NCBI RefSeq assembly: GCF_025452195.1
Contig: NZ_CP104973.1
Location: 744,001 to 808,000 of the forward strand
Length of the DNA: 64,000 nt
Reading direction: 5' to 3'
DNA from: Phyllobacterium zundukense
GTDB lineage: Bacteria > Pseudomonadota > Alphaproteobacteria > Rhizobiales > Rhizobiaceae
In this document: positions 15,514-22,636 of the stretch, one piece after another
Layout: each line of letters opens with the position of its first letter
Position numbering within the stretch: position 1 is the stretch's first letter
The notes under the pieces: model-generated
Told to the model about the DNA's origin: nothing
The model's input: the letters and a program-made list of their open reading frames with translations, nothing else
The model's database searches: none
Translations under genes and position numbers: made by a program

Positions 15514-15827
15514 CACCAAAGTGGCGCAACTACGGCGTATTAGGCGCAATCTCAGCCGGAATCGTCGTCGTCAATTTGCTGTCGTGGGACGGCGAGTTCT
15601 GGGCGCCATGGCCAATCCTCGCTATAGCAACCGTGGCTGCACTGTCGTGGATGCGCACCAACCGACAGGTTGATCAGGTTCTGACGGTTCTCACGATAGT
15701 CGGTCTTGCCCTCACCTGCATCAATCTGCTTTCCTGGCACGGCACTTTCTGGGCCGCTTGGCCACTGCTTGCGATGGCTGTCCTCGGCAGCATCCGCTGG
15801 TTTACGCGCCGCCGCGCGGAGCCCTGA
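15510..15827 (+). CDS. Duplicated 2TM-domain membrane protein
   Basis: The 105-residue product has two homologous hydrophobic units: VVVNLLSWDGEFWAPWPILA and TCINLLSWHGTFWAAWPLLA. Each makes two membrane-spanning segments around a conserved NLLSWxGxFWAxWPxLA turn, giving four segments. It matches the bacterial 2TM domain. ATG 15510 overlaps the cyclase stop by 4 bp, so the two proteins are co-translated. It ends with a basic cytoplasmic tail (WFTRRRAEP). An effector or membrane anchor for the cyclase is a reasonable inference. Confidence 0.75.
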   Translation: MTPKWRNYGVLGAISAGIVVVNLLSWDGEFWAPWPILAIATVAALSWMRTNRQVDQVLTVLTIVGLALTCINLLSWHGTFWAAWPLLAMAVLGSIRWFTRRRAEP

Positions 15828-15864
15828 ACGCCAGGGTGTCAGATACAACCTCACGGAGTAAACT

Positions 15865-16041
15865 ATGCGTTTTGTCGTTTTTGCTGGTTTGGTGGTGATT
15901 TTGAGCGGTTGTGGCGGTGGCGCGTTCCAGCGGCTCAATCCAAGCCCTGACGCGGAAGCGCAATATCGCCTCGGCGGCTGTCAGCTGCGCGGACATGGCG
16001 TTTGCAAGGACCTGCAGGAATTCTCTGTTCCCAGCCAATAA
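15865..16041 (+). CDS. Very small lipoprotein
   Basis: A 58-residue frame begins MRFVVFAGLVVILSGCGGGA, a compact lipoprotein signal with lipobox LSGC at Cys16. GGAG is seven bases before ATG 15865. The mature part has two more cysteines (GGCQLRGHGVCKDLQEF) that could form a disulfide. It lies 37 bp after the 2TM gene and may be in the same transcript. Function unknown. Confidence 0.65.
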   Translation: MRFVVFAGLVVILSGCGGGAFQRLNPSPDAEAQYRLGGCQLRGHGVCKDLQEFSVPSQ

Positions 16042-16105
16042 GCGCACTGATATCCGGGATTCCGTATAAAAATCATCGCGCGCGTAAAATATTATTTTGC
16101 GGCCC

Positions 16106-16134
16106 TTGAAAACTTGCCCGGGTAGTTCTACTTT
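16106..16134 (+). promoter_or_regulatory. Sigma-70-type promoter of the sRNA
   Basis: TTGAAA (16106-16111) and TACTTT (16129-16134) are separated by 17 bp. The predicted start near 16141 is at the base of the sRNA's first hairpin. Confidence 0.6.
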
Positions 16135-16140
16135 AATCCT

Positions 16141-16241
16141 TGCGTAACGAGTGGTTCTCCTCCCATTTTTTCACTCGTTGCGTGTTCCCCTCTGGACGCT
16201 TTAGCGTTCACAATTCGCCGGGCTTCTGCCCGGCTTTTTTG
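16141..16241 (+). ncRNA. Trans-acting sRNA with anti-Shine-Dalgarno loop (alpha-r14-like)
   Basis: A 12-bp stem (16142-16153 with 16172-16183, one G-T near the base and a terminal G-T) exposes an 18-base loop that holds CTCCTCCC (16157-16164), complementary to Shine-Dalgarno sequences. A second small hairpin GGACGC-TTTA-GCGTTC follows. The RNA ends in a strong terminator, GCCGGGC-TTCT-GCCCGGC plus TTTTTT (16217-16240). The roughly 100-nt length, aSD loops and terminal hairpin fit the alphaproteobacterial alpha-r14 and cuckoo-type sRNAs, which are repeated in genomes and block translation initiation. Family assignment is from memory. Confidence 0.65.
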
Positions 16242-16335
16242 TTTCTTCGATTTCGACTGGGTATCACCCGAATTTTACTTTCCCTTCTCAATTTTCGCGT
16301 ATCAAAGGGAAATGGGTTCTGGGGTACACAATGTT

Positions 16336-17451
16336 ATGAGCACGGGTGAAAAGGCACGCGTCGACTGGGTCGATATCGCCAAGGGTATCTGCATCATCTT
16401 TGTCGTGATGATGCATTCGGTGCTCGGCGTCGAGAACGAAGCCGGTGCGCGTGGCTGGATGCATCCTGTCGTCGCTTTCGCCCAGCCTTTCCGCATGCCG
16501 GATTTCTTCATGATCTCGGGTCTGTTTCTCGGCCTTGTCATCGACCGCTCGTGGCTGCGCTATGCCGATCGCAAAATCGTGCACTTCGCCTATTTCTACG
16601 TGCTCTGGCTGACCATCCAGTTCCTGTTCAAGGCGCCAGGCATAGTGGCGGAGAGCGGTCCAGGGGGCGCGGTATCCGCCTATTTGCTGGCTTTCATCCA
16701 GCCATTCGGCACGTTGTGGTTCATCTATCTTCTGCCGGTTTTCTTTGTTGTCACGCGCCTCGTGAAAGGCGCCAACCTCTGGCTCGTCCTGCTGATCGCT
16801 GCCGGGCTCGAAACATTGCCGATCCATACGGGCTGGCTGGTGATCGATGAATTTTGCAGCCGTTTCGTCTATTTCTTCGCCGGCTATGCATTTGCACCGG
16901 CGATATTCCGCCTGGCCGAATGGCTGAGGCAGCGGCCCGTTACCGCCCTCCTCATCCTCGGCGTATGGGCACTGATCAATGGTTGGCTGGTGTTCACGCC
17001 CGCATCCGAGGCCTTCGCTGCCTGGATACCCCCGGAAGCCTATACGTCGGGCGGGCTTGGCGGATGGGCTAACGTGCCGCTGATCTCACTCGCAGCCGGA
17101 GGCGCCGGAGCGCTGGCGATCGTGTCTGTTTCCGCGCTGATTGCCCATATGGCGCAATCGTGGGACGCTATCGTGAAACCATTGCGCTGGCTTGGCGCGC
17201 ATTCGATCGTCGTCTACCTCGCGTTCTTTTTGCCGATGGCGCTGGCTCGCACCGTTCTCCTGAAGAGCGGAATCATTACCGATATCGGCACGATCTCGCT
17301 TCTGACCGTCATCTGCGGCGTGATCGGTCCGGTCGTTCTCTATTGGCTGATCCAGTGGAGCGGCTACGGCCAGTTTCTGTTCAGACGGCCGCAATGGGCC
17401 CATATCGATCGCGCCCCTGCGCCACGGGGCGCGCTGGCTTCAGCCGAGTGA
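16336..17451 (+). CDS. Acyltransferase family 3 membrane protein
   Basis: The product has 371 residues and about ten membrane helices. The N-terminus has RVDWVDIAKGICIIFVVMMH (conserved His in helix 1) and then PDFFMISGLFLGLVIDRSW, characteristic of acyltransferase_3 (OafA/NodX-type) proteins, which O-acylate surface sugars in the inner membrane using cytoplasmic acyl-CoA. ATG 16336 (MSTGEKARVDW) is preferred because relatives start at this point; ATG 16312, after AAAGGGAA, would add 8 residues. It appears monocistronic. The substrate is unknown. Confidence 0.85.
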   Translation: MSTGEKARVDWVDIAKGICIIFVVMMHSVLGVENEAGARGWMHPVVAFAQPFRMPDFFMISGLFLGLVIDRSWLRYADRKIVHFAYFYVLWLTIQFLFKAPGIVAESGPGGAVSAYLLAFIQPFGTLWFIYLLPVFFVVTRLVKGANLWLVLLIAAGLETLPIHTGWLVIDEFCSRFVYFFAGYAFAPAIFRLAEWLRQRPVTALLILGVWALINGWLVFTPASEAFAAWIPPEAYTSGGLGGWANVPLISLAAGGAGALAIVSVSALIAHMAQSWDAIVKPLRWLGAHSIVVYLAFFLPMALARTVLLKSGIITDIGTISLLTVICGVIGPVVLYWLIQWSGYGQFLFRRPQWAHIDRAPAPRGALASAE

Positions 17452-17650
17452 TATTCACGCCACGACGGCCTGCAAAATGGTGTAAATCATAGACTAGTTG
17501 TGTTGACAAAGTGGATTCCCAAATCAGCTTCGGTATGATTCAAGGCTGCCTTTTAGGAGGTAGCTTTGGCTCGCGGAGACAGATGCCGAGTGGCGGATTA
17601 TTAAAACGCTTCTCCGACCTCTTGCCGCTGCCGCCTCTTACACGCCAATC

Positions 17651-18532
17651 CTACGCGCTCATCTCTGTATGCCGCATGTCGCGCGCTGGGGGGCTACCAA
17701 ACAAACGGCCGTATTCGCGGGTGAACTGCTGTACGCTTTCGTAACCAACGGCAAACGCCGCTGAGCTTATGCTCATGCCATCTGCCAGCATCCGTCTGCG
17801 TGCCTCGATCAGGCGCAAGTGCTTTTGGAACTGCAATGGCGATAGAGTGGTGATTTCGCGAAAATGTTGGTGGAACGATGAGGTACTCATGCCCGCCGCA
17901 GCAGCTAACTCTTCTACGCGCATAGGTCTGGCATAATACTGTCTGATCATTGAGACGGCGCGCGCGACGCGTTGTGCGTGGCTGTCAGTGATGCCGAGAC
18001 GGCGAATTGCCGTGCCATGCTTACCTGTCAGCAGCCAGAAATGGATTTCGCGAAGAAGTTGTTTTCCCAGCATCGGCAGCGCTGCGGGTCGGTCCAAAAG
18101 CCGCATCAAGCGCAGTGCCGCATCGGAAACATCTTCATCTGTTGGTTCGATCCGCACGGGGCTGTCGTCCCCATCGGGAATGGCCGCGATCTCGACTGAA
18201 AGTTCTCGCACCAAGGCTGGGTCGAGTTCAAGCACCAGCGAATAGTACGGCGCAGCGGGGCTTGCTTGTATGATCTGGCTGACCGTGGGAACGTCTGCCG
18301 AGATCAACAGCGACTCGCCTGGCCCGAATTCGAAACTGTCGGCCCCCATCGAAACGCGTTTCCTGCCTTGCAGCAGTATGGCCACCAGCGGTTTGTTGAC
18401 AGCGACTTGCAATTCGTCTGTCTGAATCGCGCGTATCGCGGCCATCCCGGGAATGGGAGTCGGAGCAGCGCCGAAATGGTCGGCATGATCGTCGGCGTAT
18501 CGCCGCACAAGATCCAGCAGGTTTCCTGTCAT
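17651..18532 (-). CDS. AraC-family transcriptional regulator
   Basis: The product has 293 residues. The N-terminal domain (about 25-165) is the AraC_N type (QVAVNKPLVAILLQGRKRVS, then GESLLISADVPTVSQI). The C-terminal pair of helix-turn-helix motifs spans about 190-285 (MRVEELAAAAGMSTSSFHQH, then GMSISSAAFAVGYESVQQFT, REYGRLFG). It is divergent from an SDR gene, and three direct repeats lie between them, so it most likely controls that gene and itself. Proteins with this N-domain often respond to aldehydes or alcohols. Confidence 0.88.
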   Translation of the reverse strand: MTGNLLDLVRRYADDHADHFGAAPTPIPGMAAIRAIQTDELQVAVNKPLVAILLQGRKRVSMGADSFEFGPGESLLISADVPTVSQIIQASPAAPYYSLVLELDPALVRELSVEIAAIPDGDDSPVRIEPTDEDVSDAALRLMRLLDRPAALPMLGKQLLREIHFWLLTGKHGTAIRRLGITDSHAQRVARAVSMIRQYYARPMRVEELAAAAGMSTSSFHQHFREITTLSPLQFQKHLRLIEARRRMLADGMSISSAAFAVGYESVQQFTREYGRLFGSPPARDMRHTEMSA

Positions 18533-18558
18533 GCCATAAGAATGGACTTTGTCGTAGC

Positions 18559-18656
18559 TTCAGGCAAGGAGATATCTGGGATCAAGCAAGGTAATTCGAC
18601 GTTTTCCGCACGACAGCGAGTATGATCAACGCTACATTTGTAGGATCAGGCAAAGT
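18559..18656. promoter_or_regulatory. Direct repeats, candidate AraC binding sites
   Basis: Three related 10-12-mers occur in the divergent intergenic region: TTCAGGCAAGGA (18559-18570), ATCAAGCAAGGT (18581-18592) and ATCAGGCAAAGT (18645-18656). The first two are 22 bp apart, two helical turns, as expected for an AraC monomer's two HTHs or two monomers on one DNA face. Confidence 0.45.
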
Positions 18657-18733
18657 AGCGCGAGGAACGGGCAACACAAGACGCAGCATTTACTCCATCT
18701 TCCCGACATCACTTTTGATGAAAGGAAACTACT

Positions 18734-19489
18734 ATGACCAGCATCTCTCTCGTAACAGGCGCAAACCGCGGCCTCGGACGAAACACGGCCATCAGCATCG
18801 CCAGACTTGGCGGGGACGTAATCATTACCTATCGCGGCAACGACGTTCAGGCTCGTGAAGTGGTGGCCGAGATCGAGGCTCTAGGTCGCAGGGCCATCGC
18901 GCTACAACTCGACATCGCCAGAATCGACAGCTTCCCCGTTTTTGCGGACACCTTGCGCGCCGCACTGCTACAGACCTGGGACCGCGACACGTTCGATCAT
19001 CTGATCAACAACGCTGGCCATGGCGAATTCGCCATGATCGGCGAGACCACCGAGAGCCAGTTCGATGGGCTATTCGATGTCCATGTCAAAGGAGTCTTCT
19101 TCCTCGTACAGACTCTTTTGCCTCTTATCGCCGATGGGGGTCGGATCGTGAACTTCTCCTCCGGCTTGACCCGGGTCTCTTATCCAGGTTTTTCTGCATA
19201 TGCCGCCGCGAAAGGAGCGATTGAGATTCTGACCGTTTATATGGCTCGTGAGTTGGGTAGTCGCGGAATCACGGTAAACACCGTCGCTCCAGGGGCTATA
19301 GAGACCGATTTCGGTGGCGGACTTGTCCGGGATAATGCCGACGTAAACGCCCAATTCGCAAGTATGACGGCACTTGGCCGAGTGGGGGTGCCAGACGATA
19401 TCGGGCCGATGGTTGCAGGCCTGTTAGGTAATGACAATCGATGGGTTACCGCGCAGCGGATCGAGGTATCAGGTGGTCAGGTGATTTGA
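18734..19489 (+). CDS. Short-chain dehydrogenase/reductase
   Basis: The product has 251 residues. The Rossmann glycine motif TGANRGLGR is at about 8-16, NNAGHGEF near 95, the catalytic Ser in VNFSSGLTRV, and YAAAKGAIE holds the Tyr and Lys. IETDFGGGLVRDN forms the substrate lid. NADPH use is suggested by Arg after the second strand (YRGND). It is expressed divergently from the AraC regulator, which suggests induction by the substrate or a related compound. Substrate unknown. Confidence 0.88.
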   Translation: MTSISLVTGANRGLGRNTAISIARLGGDVIITYRGNDVQAREVVAEIEALGRRAIALQLDIARIDSFPVFADTLRAALLQTWDRDTFDHLINNAGHGEFAMIGETTESQFDGLFDVHVKGVFFLVQTLLPLIADGGRIVNFSSGLTRVSYPGFSAYAAAKGAIEILTVYMARELGSRGITVNTVAPGAIETDFGGGLVRDNADVNAQFASMTALGRVGVPDDIGPMVAGLLGNDNRWVTAQRIEVSGGQVI

Positions 19490-19559
19490 CCTGACCACTT
19501 GTCGTCCAAGGCAACTCATTTCCTGTAAGTGCCGGCCCGATAAGTCTAGTTATCGGGCC
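19471..19559 (+). terminator. Two consecutive strong hairpins after the SDR gene
   Basis: Hairpin 1 has a 12-bp stem (19471-19482 with 19489-19500) and includes the stop codon in its loop. Hairpin 2 has a 10-bp stem (GGCCCGATAA 19534-19543 with TTATCGGGCC 19550-19559). Neither has a T run, so they may act as 3'-end stabilisers or factor-dependent terminators. Confidence 0.45.
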
Positions 19560-19625
19560 GCCCGATGGCAAAAGGGAAAGCCAGATAAATTATAGGGCTT
19601 GTCCCGCTCAGGTCCTACAGTTCGA

Positions 19626-19808
19626 TTACGTTCCAGAGCCACCAGAGACCGCCCCAGTCATGCAAAGTGTGAGAACGAGGCGGACCCGCCTGACGTTGCG
19701 GACGAATCGTTCTCCGTCCGGTGTAGCTTTGAATTTTTGATATCGCCGATGCCACCAATCAATGGCAGCTATAAACGCGGCGAAGGAGAGGACAGCGCCG
19801 ACATACAA
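19626..19808 (-). CDS. Possible small membrane protein
   Basis: The 60-residue frame starts at TTG with a hydrophobic helix (VGAVLSFAAFIAAIDWW) and then has a basic segment (RRYQKFKATPDGERFVRNVR) typical of a cytoplasmic tail. No ATG or GTG start exists in frame before the upstream stop, and the ribosome site AGAGAGG is too close to the TTG. It could be the remnant of a longer gene. The rest of 19560-19931 shows nothing else. Confidence 0.35.
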   Translation of the reverse strand: MYVGAVLSFAAFIAAIDWWHRRYQKFKATPDGERFVRNVRRVRLVLTLCMTGAVSGGSGT

Positions 19809-19931
19809 GCCTCTCTGGTAAGCCGCTCGTCTCGATTATGCCAAACGAATAGTTTTTTAAGTTCCGTATAGGCAACTATTTCTTATAGACCCATTTGGAA
19901 GATGCGCCCGACACCACTTTGTCAACACGGC

Positions 19932-20549
19932 CTAGCTATGCGCAAAGATATCCTGCTCGTCCCATCCCATCAGATCAAGCCTGGAGCGGGTTGGCAGGAA
20001 CTCGAAGCAAGCGGCCGCTTCCTCCGAACGCCCATCGCGAATGAGCCGTTGCTGCAGGATCGTGCGCAAACGGTGCAGATAGAGTACGTCTGAAGCGGCA
20101 TATTCAAGCTGCGCCTGCGACAGATCGGGCGCCCCCCAATCCGATGATTGCTGCTGCTTGGAGAGATTGACTTCCAAAAGCTCGCTGCAGATATCCTTCA
20201 GACCATGGCGGTCGGTGTATGTACGCACCAGACGCGAGGCGATCTTCGTGCAGAACACCGGCCTCGGCATGACCCCGAAAGCGTGGAAAAGCACCGCGAG
20301 GTCAAACCGTCCGAAATGAAAGATCTTGGTGATGGCGTCATCGCCAAGCAATTTGACGAGATTGGGCGCCGCCGTCTGACCCTTGTCGATCTGGATCACA
20401 TCCGCCGAACCATTGCCCGGAGATATCTGCACCACGCAGAGCCGGTCGCGGTGCGGATTGAGCCCGAGCGTTTCGGTGTCGATGGCAACGGCATCGACCT
20501 GATAGTTCGTGAGATCGGGCAGATCATTGCGGTGAAAGCGGATGGTCAT
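19932..20549 (-). CDS. rnd: Ribonuclease D-like 3'-5' exonuclease
   Basis: The product has 205 residues and is a DEDDy exonuclease domain: VAIDTETLGLN (Exo I Asp and Glu), IFHFGRFDLAVL (Exo II Asp) and the Exo III block LEYAASDVLYL with Tyr and Asp. HRDC domains found in E. coli RNase D are absent; this short form is usual in Rhizobiales. Role: trimming 3' ends of tRNA and other stable RNAs. It lies 57 bp after the dipeptidase gene on the same strand, with a palindromic repeat between them. Confidence 0.88.
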   Translation of the reverse strand: MTIRFHRNDLPDLTNYQVDAVAIDTETLGLNPHRDRLCVVQISPGNGSADVIQIDKGQTAAPNLVKLLGDDAITKIFHFGRFDLAVLFHAFGVMPRPVFCTKIASRLVRTYTDRHGLKDICSELLEVNLSKQQQSSDWGAPDLSQAQLEYAASDVLYLHRLRTILQQRLIRDGRSEEAAACFEFLPTRSRLDLMGWDEQDIFAHS

Positions 20550-20583
20550 TGTCGTTTCCTGTCACTTCTATTTTTTGTCCGCG

Positions 20584-20626
20584 AACTTCCAAACGGAAAA
20601 CCGTTTCACACTTGTCCTGGAATTGC
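20584..20626. repeat. Short palindromic repeat at gene 3' end (copy 1)
   Basis: The sequence around ACGGAAAACCGT, then TCCTGGAATTGC, matches a second copy at 34815-34858. It covers the last codons and stop of the dipeptidase gene. The inverted parts form a small stem, so it may terminate or protect transcripts. Confidence 0.55.
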
Positions 20627-22006
20627 CAAAGCGTCGAGAATGCGCGCCCAGGAGCGCTGACCCTTGTGGAAGGAGGTCAGTTCGTATTTTTCATTCGGAG
20701 AGTGGATGCGGTCATCTTCCAAACCGAAACCAACGAGCAGCGATTCCATGCCGAGCATACGCTGAAAATCCCCGACGATCGGAATTGATCCGCCCATGGC
20801 GATCAAAACGGCAGGCTTCGGCCACTCGTCGCTCAAAGCATTCTTCGCCTTGCTGAGCAGTGGCGATTCGTAGGAAAGCTGGATTGCGGGAGATGCACCG
20901 TGTTCATGGAACTCGACCGAGCAATCGGCGGGAACACGTTCGCGTACGAAAGCACGAAAAGCTTCGCGGATTTTCGCCGGATCCTGCTTGTGCACAAGCC
21001 GAAACGACACTTTAGCAGAGGCTTCGGCCGCGATCACCGTCTTGAAGCCCTGCCCCGTATAGCCGCCGGTGATGCCATTGAATTCGGCTGTCGGGCGCGC
21101 CCAGATCAGTTCAAGGAGCGAACGGCCCTTTTCTCCGGATGGTATCGAAAGGCCGACTGGCCCCAGGAAATTCTCCGGCGTAGCATCGAGCCCCTTCCAC
21201 ATCTGCAGGATCTGCGTCGGCGTTTCCTCAACGCCGTCATAGAAGCCTGGAATGGTTACCGCGCCATTCTCGTCGTGAATATCGGCAAGAATCTTGGTGA
21301 GGATGCGGATGGGGTTGGCGGCAGCACCGCCGAACATGCCGGAATGAAGATCACGATCCGCAGCCTTGATGACGATTTCTTCGCCGACAAGACCGCGCAG
21401 ACCAACCGAGATAGCGGGTGTCTCTCCGTCCCACATGCCCGTGTCGCAGACGAGAGCAAAATCCGCCTTCAATTCGTCCCGGTGAGCGTCGAGAAACGGC
21501 TTCAACGAAGGGGAGCCTGATTCCTCTTCGCCTTCGAAGAGAATGGAAATCTTGACCGGCAACTTGCCATGCACCTGCTTGTAGGCGCGGCAAGCTTCGA
21601 CGAACGTCATCAGCTGGCCCTTGTCATCGGATGTGCCGCGACCCGTCAGGATCTTGCGGCCATTGCCGACGTCCTTGATCGCCGGTTCGAAAGGATCGTG
21701 ATCCCACAGATTGAGCGGATCGACCGGCTGCACGTCGTAATGACCATAGAACAATACATGGGGAGCGTCGGCGCCTGGGCCTTCATGATGACCAACGACC
21801 ATGGGATGACCCGGTGTGTCGCGAACGCTGGCTTCAAAGCCGATCGACTTCAGATCAGCAGCCAGCCATTCGGCTGCCCTGCGGCACTCGGATTTGAAGG
21901 CGGGATCCGTCGAGATCGACTTGATTTTCAGGAGATCGAAAAGTCGCTCCAGACTTTTGTCCAAATTATTATCGAGCGTATTCAACACAGGTTCGAGAGC
22001 TGACAT
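20606..22006 (-). CDS. M20 family dipeptidase
   Basis: The product has 466 residues. Metal-site motifs: VLFYGHYDVQPVDP (His and Asp), GRGTSDDKGQLM (bridging Asp), LFEGEEESGSPS (catalytic Glu pair), then VCDTGMWDGETPAISVGLRG. A lid or dimerisation domain covers about 190-350. The layout is that of the M20F carnosinase/CNDP-type di-zinc dipeptidases; cytosolic. ATG 22006 (MSALEPVLNTL) is preferred to the ORF start 24 codons further up, which has no homologous look. rnd follows on the same strand. Confidence 0.88.
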   Translation of the reverse strand: MSALEPVLNTLDNNLDKSLERLFDLLKIKSISTDPAFKSECRRAAEWLAADLKSIGFEASVRDTPGHPMVVGHHEGPGADAPHVLFYGHYDVQPVDPLNLWDHDPFEPAIKDVGNGRKILTGRGTSDDKGQLMTFVEACRAYKQVHGKLPVKISILFEGEEESGSPSLKPFLDAHRDELKADFALVCDTGMWDGETPAISVGLRGLVGEEIVIKAADRDLHSGMFGGAAANPIRILTKILADIHDENGAVTIPGFYDGVEETPTQILQMWKGLDATPENFLGPVGLSIPSGEKGRSLLELIWARPTAEFNGITGGYTGQGFKTVIAAEASAKVSFRLVHKQDPAKIREAFRAFVRERVPADCSVEFHEHGASPAIQLSYESPLLSKAKNALSDEWPKPAVLIAMGGSIPIVGDFQRMLGMESLLVGFGLEDDRIHSPNEKYELTSFHKGQRSWARILDALAIPGQV

Positions 22007-22144
22007 GCTATTTCCTGATTCTGGGCCGGAATTCGTGAAGGGAGTTCTTCTTAGCGCATTTTGCCGGGAGGAGCACAAAAAAGTACCAATATGCCGAGCA
22101 AGTTTTGTTCAGCCACAATAAAATTGCCGCATGAAACACCAAGC

Positions 22145-22260
22145 GTGGTTCGACAAGCTCACCACGAGGGAGATTGGCGGACTGCACGATAATCGCCGCC
22201 ATTGCGGAACCTGGCTCCTTGTAACCCACGACTTCCCTCATGGTGAGCTTGTCGAACAAC
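22145..22260. repeat. Palindromic intergenic element, copy A
   Basis: The left arm GTGGTTCGACAAGCTCACCA with ...GAGGGAG and the right arm CTCATGGTGAGCTTGTCGAA are inverted copies. About 60 bp of unrelated sequence lies between. The same arms recur in copies B (25607-25763), C (36389-36612) and D (54107-54256). All are intergenic. Confidence 0.8.
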
Positions 22261-22636
22261 GGACAACGGAAGGGCGGCTCTTTTTTGCCGCTGGCTTACG
22301 ACAACGCCACAAAAGAAATGGCCGCCGTGGCGGGGGGACCACAGGCGACCAGATCACTACACTCACTTTGCGGTCAACCCTGGAGAGGGGGATGAGGCTG
22401 GCCGCAAGTCCGGTGTTAGGCGGGGGACGAGCCTTATAAACCGGACATCGATCTAACGTCGACAAGTATGGATTTGGGGGGCAAACCGTGGCAATTCAAG
22501 GGCACAAGAGATTACATATTTGTAACAAAGGTGTGATGCGCAAATGTCAGGATGATTATGTTTCCAAGGGTAGTTTCCTCGAAACCGAAAGACACCGCAT
22601 TTCCTTTTTCCCGATCATCATTTAATCGTAGGCGCC
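22261..22636. other. 376-bp stretch upstream of polA, no gene seen
   Basis: This stretch contains a G+C-rich part (22270-22440) that looks like further repeat debris, then A+T-richer DNA that should hold the polA promoter. A minus-strand frame across 22238-22465 starts and ends in repeat DNA and is not credible. Confidence 0.5.

Noticed and set aside
22238-22465. 75-residue minus-strand frame upstream of polA
   Set aside because: It begins in unique G+C-rich DNA and ends within palindromic element A, with no ribosome site or motif.
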